Positions 17,432 through 26,100 of a DNA stretch of 56,163 bases are shown in pieces (position 1 is the first letter of the stretch; each line of letters begins with the position of its first letter). The position numbers and the translations under genes were made by a program. The notes below the pieces were generated by a model that made no database searches, was not told where the DNA came from, and saw only the letters and a program-made list of their open reading frames with translations. Source of the stretch: Actinomycetes bacterium (GTDB lineage: Bacteria > Actinomycetota > Actinomycetes > JAHEKZ01); contig JAJAYZ010000059.1 of assembly GCA_027118455.1 (NCBI GenBank), forward strand, positions 1 through 56,163, given 5' to 3'.

Positions 17432-19120
17432 GTGAACCTTCCAAGTGTCGTGCTGTTTAGGCCGGCGCGGTCGCGCATCTCGGCCCTAGTTGTTCTGATA
17501 CTCGTCAGCGGCATGATGACTCTGGTGGCTCCCTCGGCGAGCGCGGCAGTTGAGACTCCCTGCACCTCGGGGAGTTCGAGTTACACGATGACGGCAAACA
17601 AGGTGGTTTCCGGCCTGCTCTTCGATCAGAACTGGCCCGGTTCGTCAGTCACCGTCGACGTCGGCCCCGTGGGGTCGACGGGCTGTCTCGTCAAGATCAC
17701 ACGTCCATCGGGTTGGATCGGCCTGGTCGGAACACTGGGTAACGCTTGGAAAGTTGAACCTAACCCTGGGAGTGGGCTGCAGTCGGCAACGATTGGCAAG
17801 GTCTACCTACCTAACTGCACCGCGCCGGGTGCCGTATCAAATGTTGAGGCGAACAGGCCCTCGTGCAGTGCCAGCCTTCTGGTTAACGGAGTTGCTGCTT
17901 CGACAGCGGGAATCGACTTCACTTTTACAAAGAACCCTGTTCTGACCGTCACGAAACCAGGACTGGGGTCGGGCACAGTATCGAGCACGATCATTAACCA
18001 AGTGCAGGGGATCAACTGTGGTACTAACTGCTTGCAGCAGTATCCGGTCGACACCAAGGTCACGCTGACGGCGGTGGCCTCTCTCGGTTCGACCTTTGAC
18101 GGGTGGGTGAATGCGCCGGGGTGTCTGGGCTTGACCAGTTGCGAGGTCACCATGAGCCAGGACCGGTCGGTGTCGGCCGTCTTCGTGCAGGATGGAAAGA
18201 CCCAGATCAGCGCGGAGCTCTATGGACATGGTCATGGAACGGTCGTCAGCAGCCCTGCTGGAGTCGACTGTCCGGGCACATGCTCCAGCGCCTTCTTCCT
18301 GGGCGCACCGGTCACGCTGACAGCCACGCCCGATAGCGACTCGCTCTTCGTGAAGTGGCTCGGGGACTGCTCCGGTACAACGACAACCTGCAACGTGACG
18401 ATGGACAGCAACCAGAGCGTCGGGGCTGTCTTCAGCCTCAAACCGGTTCCGACTGACCTCTCGGTGACCAAGAACGGCACTGGGGCCGGTTCGGTTGCGA
18501 GTGCGCCTGCTGGCATCGACTGCGGAACGACATGTACCCATGCTTTTGACTCGGGAACGACCGTGGATCTCACGGCGGCTGCAGATGCCGGATCGACTTT
18601 CTCTGGATGGTCGGGGCCATGTTCGGGAACGGGGTCTTGCTCGATCGAACTCAATTCGGCGGTGGAGGTCTTTGCAACGTTCGCGCTGAAGGCGTATCAG
18701 CCGGATGGCCGAGTGGCAGTGGGATCGGGAGCTGTGGCGGGTGACGGCGTGTACAACAAGACGGGTAAGGGTCAGACGAAGAGCGCCAAAGCCGCGCGTG
18801 GCAAGAGCGTGATGTTCACGTGGTCGGTGCAGAACGATGGAAACGCCGCCGACACGGTCAAGTTGAAGCAGTCGGCAAACAGCTTGGGCGGCTTCAACGT
18901 CAAGTATTTCGTGGGCAAGACCAATGTGACTAAGAAGATCAAGGCAGGGGAGTACTCCAAGCAACTCCCAGTCGCCGCCTCGGTCACTGTGAAGGTCAAA
19001 GCAACAGTGCTGACATCCGCTGACTTGCAGTCCACCAAGAAGTTGCTCCTTACCGCCACGTCCACCAAGGACGGCACCAAGAAGGACGCAGTTCGCGTGA
19101 ACATCACGGCAGTGAGATAG
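17432..19120 (+). CDS. Exported protein with three divergent InlB-type repeats
   Basis: A 562-residue exported protein. Signal peptide about 1-38 (ISALVVLILVSGMMTLVAPSASA). Three repeats of 75-85 residues (about 171-251, 259-336, 344-420) follow the divergent InlB B-repeat pattern: G-x-G-x-V-x-S, a CGTxC-like Cys pair, V-x-LTA, F-x-GW, a second Cys pair, then V-x-AxF. Each has four Cys. The C-terminal 110 residues (about 453-562) form an Ig-like domain (MFTWSVQNDGNAADTVKLK). Such domains suggest surface adhesion. GTG at 17432 has GAGGTGG 5 nt upstream; an earlier GTG at 17378 would lengthen the signal region. The gene is less GC-rich than its neighbours. Confidence 0.8.
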   Translation: MNLPSVVLFRPARSRISALVVLILVSGMMTLVAPSASAAVETPCTSGSSSYTMTANKVVSGLLFDQNWPGSSVTVDVGPVGSTGCLVKITRPSGWIGLVGTLGNAWKVEPNPGSGLQSATIGKVYLPNCTAPGAVSNVEANRPSCSASLLVNGVAASTAGIDFTFTKNPVLTVTKPGLGSGTVSSTIINQVQGINCGTNCLQQYPVDTKVTLTAVASLGSTFDGWVNAPGCLGLTSCEVTMSQDRSVSAVFVQDGKTQISAELYGHGHGTVVSSPAGVDCPGTCSSAFFLGAPVTLTATPDSDSLFVKWLGDCSGTTTTCNVTMDSNQSVGAVFSLKPVPTDLSVTKNGTGAGSVASAPAGIDCGTTCTHAFDSGTTVDLTAAADAGSTFSGWSGPCSGTGSCSIELNSAVEVFATFALKAYQPDGRVAVGSGAVAGDGVYNKTGKGQTKSAKAARGKSVMFTWSVQNDGNAADTVKLKQSANSLGGFNVKYFVGKTNVTKKIKAGEYSKQLPVAASVTVKVKATVLTSADLQSTKKLLLTATSTKDGTKKDAVRVNITAVR

Positions 19121-19148
19121 CCACGGGCAAGCATGTCCGAAGTGCGGA

Positions 19149-19204
19149 CCACCACGGTCGCCCGGGTCTAAGGCGACACGTCTTGACCCGGGCGACCGTG
19201 GTGG
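19149..19204 (+). terminator. Perfect 20-bp stem hairpin between two island genes
   Basis: Arms 19149-19168 and 19185-19204 are exact reverse complements of 20 nt around a 16-nt loop. It sits 28 nt after the stop of the InlB-type gene. No T-run follows. Its 3' arm ends 4 nt before an ATG at 19209 and 37 nt before the preferred start of the next gene. Confidence 0.8.
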
Positions 19205-19241
19205 CTCGATGACGAGGGAGATATGTCGTGAGGACTCAGTT

Positions 19242-22200
19242 TTGCTGACCGAATCCAAGGTCTGGAGAGTTCGTAGGCGAGCCGGTTGTCTAGTTGTGGC
19301 CTTTGCCGCAGTGCTGACGCTCAGCCCGGTTCCGGCCGCTGTGTCTGCGGCAGCACTCACCGCATCGTCGGTCGTGCAAGTGGCTGCAGGTGAGCGACAC
19401 ACCTGCGCGCTCACCGTCTCCCAGAGCGTCTGGTGCTGGGGGGCTAACAGCCGAGGCCAGTTAGGGCGCGACGATGTTGTTCAGAGTGCGGAACCGATGC
19501 TCATCGAATCCGTCACTGGCGTGACCAGCATGGACGCCGGAGGTGAGCACACCTGTGCGGTGGCAGGGGTCGGCAACATCTGGTGCTGGGGCGCCAACGG
19601 ATCTGGACAGCTGGGCGATGGGACGACCCAAGATCGTTTCCGCGCAGTGCGCTCCTTGGTATCCGGGGCGACATCGGTGTCTGCGGGGCGTTCGCACACT
19701 TGTGCATTCTCACAAGGCGGAGTCAACGAAGTCCAGCAACTGCGTGTTGTGGCCTCCTCAGGATCCTTTTCTCTTTCATTTGAAGACCTCTCCACTCAGC
19801 CTCCGACTCCGATGGTCACCACGCCGGCTCTTCCATGGGACGCAAAGCCATCGGAAGTCCAGAAAGCTCTCAACGGACTTTCACCTCTGTGGGATGTCTC
19901 AGTGTGGACCGGAGGCGATCCACATCTGTTCGGCATCGCTTTCGAAGTGGGTGCCGCTGCGGCGACAGATGTCCCGCCGTTGGGCATCGACGGAGGTGGC
20001 CTGCGGGGATCCGGTGCGGGTGGGCAAGTCGCCGAAGTGGTCAACGGTGGGCAAAAGCTTCTGTGCTGGGGCTCGGACACTTCCGCGCAACTCGGGCGTG
20101 GCGATATCGCCGATGCTGACATCGTTTTTTCCCCGATACAGGGGGAGGCAAGCGCCGATGCGCGCGGGGCCAACTCGATTGCGATCGATCCGGGTGGTGA
20201 TGACCTCTTCATTTCGGAGAGTAGCCAGAAGCAGATCTGGCGTTTCACTGATGAAGGGCGCTTCGTTGACCTCTTCTCTAACCTCGGGTATGAGCCGTCA
20301 TCAGTGGGCGTTGCACGTCTGGACGATGGGCTAAACCTCTTCGCCAGCGATTCTGGAACGTCACTGGTAGCTGATGTCCCAGGATCCATCTGGCGATACT
20401 CTGTGGGTGACTCTGGTGTGTCCGACAAGGTGGGCTGGGCACCCAGTTATCCGGAACTGGGTATCCCCTCCGGTAGCCAGTGCGACTGTGTTGTCAGCGC
20501 CATGGCTGTTAACTCCGCCGACGGTTCGGTTCTCGCGGTCATCAGTGGCTCCGTGGGGGCAAGCCCGTATCTCACATTGGTTCGGATCTCTCGAGACCTG
20601 AGTTCAACTGTTCGTGTCGTTGATTTCGCGTCCAGTTTCCCGGCCGTCGACGACATCACTGATGTCGTGGTTGGCTCCGACGCTTCCGGTGCCCCCGTGC
20701 TCTATGCCCTTGAGAAGCCTGTAACCGAGGGCGATTGGCGGATCTCCCTTTGGGATATTGGAGCGAGCAAGTTAGCTCTTCGGACCTCTTTCTTCGTGGA
20801 CCCAACCAAGCGTGGGGCCAATGATCCCGCGGCCGGTGCCGACTGCCCCACTCGCATCACGACGGACCCGGAGAAGGTCAACGGAGAGTGGTCCAAGACG
20901 ATTCGATTCGCGACCTACGACTTCGGTCGGCTCGGTTCGGCTTTCGATGGCGACGTAGGCGTCCTGACGAAGTACCGGCTCGACTCCATGCAGGTCCAGC
21001 ACTTTGTGAAACTGACACCTCGAACAGATGATGGCGACGCGACTGAACCAGCTGAACTAGGGATCGACAGCGACGGATTCTGGCAAGACAAAGGGCAAGA
21101 AACGATCATTGATAACCCCGACAAGACCGCATGTGTCAACGTCTTCGCGGCAGGGTCTCAATCTGGCTATGGCAAGTTCGTGGACAGTTATCGTGGTGAC
21201 GACTCGGACCAGACGAGTCTTGGCGGCACGCCCACCGACTCCGTGGCGACGAAGGATGGTCGACTGCTGGTTGTTGACCCTGAGAATCTGAGGGTGCAAC
21301 CCTTCGCTGCTGCGGGGCAAGGCCTGCGGGGGTGGCCCAGCGATGAGTACTCGGCTGTTCCCGTCTCGAGTAATCCTGCTCGATTCGTGGTCGGGAAGTT
21401 GGGGAGTCAGATTACCGGAGTCAGCGCCGGTGATGGACATACCTGCGTCTCGTCGAGTCGAGGCGCCGCAGATCCGGAAGGACCGGTCCTTTGCTGGGGA
21501 TCGAACTCCGCCGGGCAACTCGGGTACCTCGGCGCCCCGTCATGGATTCCTTTCCGCTCGCCGAACAAGACTGACGATCGGACGAGTTTTCCGGTGGTTG
21601 TCACCGACCCAAGCGCGAGCGACCCGCCAACATCGGCCCCTTCCCTGGAGGCTGGCCTCGTGGCCGCCGGGGGAGAGCAAACATGTGCCAGCAATGCTCT
21701 TCCTTTCCAATCCCCACCGTCACTAGTGGGGGACGCGGTTTACTGCTGGGGGAGCAACACCTTCGGCCAACTGCTGGTTCCGTCCACGGACAAGCCGGAG
21801 GGGACGGCCATAAAAAGTGACATTGCGAATCGGCTGCTCCAGACGGGTGGGAGCGCAACCTGTCTGGTCCAGGTGGTCGATGATGAGGTGCGATGTGACG
21901 GCCCCACCATCACCGACGTAAACGGGCTGCAGGGAGCTTCGTCGCTCTCAGTTGGCGCGCGGCACGTATGTGCGGTCGTGGACGGCGAGGTCTACTGCTG
22001 GGGAAGCAACGAAACCGGCCAGTCCGGACCCGAGGGCACAGGTCTGGCAATCTCGGCTTTGGTGCACATCACGCCTCGGTATGAGGTGTTGGCCCCATCG
22101 GATCTGGGTTCCACGATTGACGTGGTCTTTGAGGATGGGGTGAGCAATGTAACCCCATCAAGGCTTGTGGTGCGCGACTCTGAGACGGCACTGGTACCCA

Positions 22201-23135
22201 CGAAACTGAGCTGCCGAGACTCATCAGGTGTCGCAGTGTCGTGCGTAGATGGTGTAGTGCGTACGGCGCGCCTGCGCTTGGAGGACGGGGTGACGGCTGG
22301 GGAGACCTACTTCGTACATGTCAACGCTACCGACGAGTTGGCTTCCGGGGGCGTCTCGGTGCCGAGTTCGATCGTCGAGGTTCTGGCGCCGACTGACCTC
22401 GCCGAGAACGAATTGGGACCTGCCTATTCGTGGGATCGGAAAAAGACCTCGTCGGCGATCGGTGGCTCACTGATTCGCGAGAGCGCCCGGGGTTCTTCCT
22501 CGACGTTCAGTTTCACCGGAAGCTCAGTCACTTGGTACACAGTTAAAGGTCCGAGCGAGGGTCTCGCAGAGGTCGCGATTGACGGGCAGACCATTCGAAC
22601 AGTGGATAACTCCGCATCGAGGAACTCGTTCCGTGTCCCCCGAGCCTTTACGTCGCTGGGCGCGGGAAGCCATGAGCTCAGGATCACAGTTCTCGGCAGG
22701 CCGGGCGCGAACGGGCGTGGCTCGTCCATTGCCGTGGATGCATTTGAGACGAAGACTTCACTTGAGCGCACGCCGAAGACCTCGATGTCCTGGGGCCAGC
22801 GTTCTCTGGAGTCAGGTGTTGCTGGCACCACGATCGACTACGCCGCGGGAGCCACGAAAGGGTCGTCGGTGGCTTTCCGGTTTCGCGCTGATACGCAGCT
22901 TGAGTGGCAGACAGTAGTCGGGAAAGACCAAGGTCGAGCCAACGTGTACATCGACGGCACGTTTGTCGCGACGATCGACAACTACAAGTCCTTCTCGCAG
23001 GGGTCAGCGACCCGCCCCACGACCCTGACGTTCCCCGTCCGCGGGCGTGTTGTTCACCGCGTGAAGATTGTCGCTCTGGGAAGTGGGAAGGGACGAATGC
23101 ATTTGGTCTCCATCGATGGGATGAGCGTGTCTTGA
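19242..23135 (+). CDS. Exported RCC1-repeat protein with inserted domains
   Basis: An exported protein of 1297 residues. Signal peptide RRRAGCLVVAFAAVLTLSPVPAAVSA. RCC1 propeller repeats of the bacterial type recur (HTCAL then WCWGANSRGQLG; CWGANGSGQLG; CWGSNSAGQLG; YCWGSNTFGQL; YCWGSNETGQ). The third repeat is split by a beta domain (LPWDAKPSEVQKALNGL). A long insertion (about 315-700) holds an NHL-like propeller segment (NSIAIDPGGDDLFISES). The C-terminus has two similar beta-sandwich domains. TTG 19242 (GAGG 8 nt upstream) gives a normal signal peptide; ATG 19209 is the alternative. Coupled to the next gene. Confidence 0.78.
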   Translation: MLTESKVWRVRRRAGCLVVAFAAVLTLSPVPAAVSAAALTASSVVQVAAGERHTCALTVSQSVWCWGANSRGQLGRDDVVQSAEPMLIESVTGVTSMDAGGEHTCAVAGVGNIWCWGANGSGQLGDGTTQDRFRAVRSLVSGATSVSAGRSHTCAFSQGGVNEVQQLRVVASSGSFSLSFEDLSTQPPTPMVTTPALPWDAKPSEVQKALNGLSPLWDVSVWTGGDPHLFGIAFEVGAAAATDVPPLGIDGGGLRGSGAGGQVAEVVNGGQKLLCWGSDTSAQLGRGDIADADIVFSPIQGEASADARGANSIAIDPGGDDLFISESSQKQIWRFTDEGRFVDLFSNLGYEPSSVGVARLDDGLNLFASDSGTSLVADVPGSIWRYSVGDSGVSDKVGWAPSYPELGIPSGSQCDCVVSAMAVNSADGSVLAVISGSVGASPYLTLVRISRDLSSTVRVVDFASSFPAVDDITDVVVGSDASGAPVLYALEKPVTEGDWRISLWDIGASKLALRTSFFVDPTKRGANDPAAGADCPTRITTDPEKVNGEWSKTIRFATYDFGRLGSAFDGDVGVLTKYRLDSMQVQHFVKLTPRTDDGDATEPAELGIDSDGFWQDKGQETIIDNPDKTACVNVFAAGSQSGYGKFVDSYRGDDSDQTSLGGTPTDSVATKDGRLLVVDPENLRVQPFAAAGQGLRGWPSDEYSAVPVSSNPARFVVGKLGSQITGVSAGDGHTCVSSSRGAADPEGPVLCWGSNSAGQLGYLGAPSWIPFRSPNKTDDRTSFPVVVTDPSASDPPTSAPSLEAGLVAAGGEQTCASNALPFQSPPSLVGDAVYCWGSNTFGQLLVPSTDKPEGTAIKSDIANRLLQTGGSATCLVQVVDDEVRCDGPTITDVNGLQGASSLSVGARHVCAVVDGEVYCWGSNETGQSGPEGTGLAISALVHITPRYEVLAPSDLGSTIDVVFEDGVSNVTPSRLVVRDSETALVPTKLSCRDSSGVAVSCVDGVVRTARLRLEDGVTAGETYFVHVNATDELASGGVSVPSSIVEVLAPTDLAENELGPAYSWDRKKTSSAIGGSLIRESARGSSSTFSFTGSSVTWYTVKGPSEGLAEVAIDGQTIRTVDNSASRNSFRVPRAFTSLGAGSHELRITVLGRPGANGRGSSIAVDAFETKTSLERTPKTSMSWGQRSLESGVAGTTIDYAAGATKGSSVAFRFRADTQLEWQTVVGKDQGRANVYIDGTFVATIDNYKSFSQGSATRPTTLTFPVRGRVVHRVKIVALGSGKGRMHLVSIDGMSVS

Positions 23136-23140
23136 GGACC

Positions 23141-26100
23141 ATGGCGGATGGCACTGCAATCAGACGATGGATCGTCTTCGTGGTCGCTGCGGGCTTGGTC
23201 CTGGCGTTACTGCAGTGGATGCCTGGGGGTTCTGGGGTTTCTGCTTCTGCGTCGACGTTGGTGGATTGTGTGTCGACGGGTGGGGTTCCTTTGCCGGCTG
23301 GGTGTGAGGTGGGGTTGGAGCCGACTCCGTTGCCGTCGCGGAAGGTGGTGGGTGAGTTTGAGTTGGGGGTTGTGAGTCGTTCGGTGGGTGGGCCGGTGTC
23401 GTCGGTGGGTGATGTGTCAGCTGGTGGTATCGATGGTTCGTGTGATCCGCAGGTTGAGGTGTGTTCGTTAAAGAGTGCGATTGATTTGAGTGATCCTGCT
23501 GATCCTTCGTCGGGGTTTCCGACTTCGGTGGTTGATGATGGGTTTGGTTCTGAGAAGGGTGATAGTGCGGCGGTTTCGGTTGATGTGAATGGGGATGGTC
23601 GTCAGGAGTTGGTGCGTGCGGGGCGGTGTGCTGCGTCGGCGACTGTGTGTCTTTCGTATTTCACTCCGGGTGAGCCTTCTGGGGGTCCTTCGTATTCGTC
23701 GGAGTTTTCGACTGGTTTGAGTGTGGACACGTCGGGGGTCGGGCGGGTTGAGCTTGCGGCTGGGCCGGTGGGGCTGGCGTCGGCGACGGTGACGGGGGCG
23801 TCGTTCGCTGTTGATGCTCGTCAGGAGACGACGGTGGCCACGTTTACTACGGCGGGAAGGCATCGGTTCCATGTGGGGGATCCGGTGCGGTTGGGTAATG
23901 ATCCGTCGTTGCAGGCGTCGTTGTGTGTGGACTCTTCGTTGTCGAAGGATGGTTTCCAGTGCATTGGGGGGGATCTGCTTTCTTACCATCCGGTTTCTGC
24001 GGTGACGGCTGACACGTTCTCTGTTGACCTCGGTGTTCTGGTGGTGGCCAGGGGTGGTGTTGGGGGGGTGGTGACTCCTCCGGCGTGGTCGGCTGGGTGT
24101 TCTGGTTGTGGGGTGCGGGCTGAGGCGGTTTCGACTGGTCTGGTGTTGGGGTGGACGGCGCCGACGATGTCGCTGAAGGTGGCGACTTTCTCGGTGGTGC
24201 CTGGTGCGGTCCAGCCGTTCGGTCTGCTGGATGTGCGTCCGGTGGGGAGGTTGTTCCAGGAGTCTGTGGCGACGGCGCCGGCGCGGGAGGCGTTCTCGTT
24301 GGTGGTTGATGATTTTGAGGTGGGGGGTCCGGCTGAGATCGCGGTCGCCTGGGGTGCCGATTGTGGTGATGCCCAGGTGCATCTGCCTTGTTCACGGTTG
24401 TCGTTCTTTGCGATGGACGACGCGGAACGTCTGGCTTTGCGTTCGTCGGTTCCGTGGGGCGCTGATGCGTGGTGTAACAACACCGCGTCGGGGGTGGATC
24501 CGAGCCAGCGTGGGGTTTTCTCCATTGCGATGGCGTCGGGTCATTTCCAGCATGCATCTGGGGTTAAGGCTTCACCGGGTGCTGATTTGGCGATCGGGTG
24601 GGTGGCTGCGGCTGACCCCGGGTCGAATGAGACTGGAGATGTTTACCACTTGTTCCAGGCATTCGACGTGACGTCACAGCTCACGTTGGCTCCGACGGTG
24701 CCGTTGGACGTGTCTGACCCGACCCGCGATCCGGGCCCTTGTGCGACCGTGACTGCGCACCATGACCCCGCCAGCGACCCGTTCGCGCTCCGGTCCAATC
24801 TTCAGATCGCTGCCGGCGACGTTGATGGTGCTCAAGGTGATGAGATCGTCGTCGCCGAGACGTTGCCGAACAGTGGTGATTTCGCTCCGGTCAGTGTGAG
24901 CCTTTGGGGGCAGAACATCAGCGGCCAAGGCGGTGCGGGGTGGCGTCCTCAGGTAAGGCGCCAACCGGTTCAGGCTGGATGGGATCAACCCTTCACACCA
25001 GGTACGGCTTCGACTGACCTGATTCCTGCAGGGGGCTATGTGGCTGTCGGTGATGGCGGTAGCGGTCAGGTGTCGTTGGCGATGGGGCGTTTGGCGCGGC
25101 GGCAAGCTGACGCCAGCGACGATCTTGCTTACCCGAACGCGGTCAACCCGGACATCGTTGTGGGGTGGACGTGCAACGACTCCAATACGTGCGGGGCGTC
25201 GACAACGGGTGACAGTGTGGCCGTCGATGCGTTCGCGGTCAGTGTCGATGTGGGGGGCAAGGCAACCTTTGCCAAGCAGAGTTCTAAGACGATGTCGGTG
25301 CGTCTGGCGGCGATTCCGGCCGACCCGAACAAGTCGCCGACAGTTCTGGATCGAAGTTACGTCCAGGTGGTGACAGCCGATTTCAACGGTGACAGTTCCA
25401 CTCTCGGTGACCCGATCCGGTCGTTCGCGGTTGGGGAGATCAACCCGTTGATGGTGTTGCGGGCCCCACCGGTGGAGTTCGCCGCGATCGACGGTTCCCA
25501 TCCCGGCTACGACAAGGACGGTTGGATCGCCTCAGCAGAGGTCTACGACTTATCGGACTGCTACGCAGCTAACGGTGCCGACACCGACCAGGGCGAGTGC
25601 CCGATGCGCACCACCTACGAAACCGACACCACCAGCGAGACCAGCCTCGCCGTCTCCATGGAACAAGCCTGGGGCCTCGACACCGCCCTCAAAGGCGGCC
25701 TTTCGGGTGGCACGCACGCACCCGGCGGCGACTGTGAACTCGTCTGTTACGAGGCGACGTTGGAGTTGGCGTATGCACACTCGGAGGAGCAGCAGACCGA
25801 GGCGCAGCAGGCTAAGTCGTTCCGTTACACCGCTGAGCAGTCGTTGGCGCCGATGCAGGACCGGGCGTTTGTGGCCACCTCCGACATCGAGATGAGTCAG
25901 GTTCCGGTTTACTTCGGGACGTTCACCGGTGGTTCGTTGCCGCCTGAACCGGATCTGTGGACCTACTCGGCGACCCCGCTGGACACGGTCTTTTCGTGGG
26001 TTTCGGTCAACGACCCGCAGTACGGATCGGTCTTCGCCGGCCCCACCCCGGGCAACATTTTGTCCTACCCGTCCTCGACGGCGCAGGTCCCGACCTTCCG

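Noticed and set aside
23468..24557. Long open frames on the minus strand inside the giant gene (about 304 and 236 codons)
   Set aside because: They are Arg/His/Pro/Thr-rich, low-complexity translations caused by the G/T-rich coding strand; the plus-strand frame has a signal peptide and recognisable motifs.
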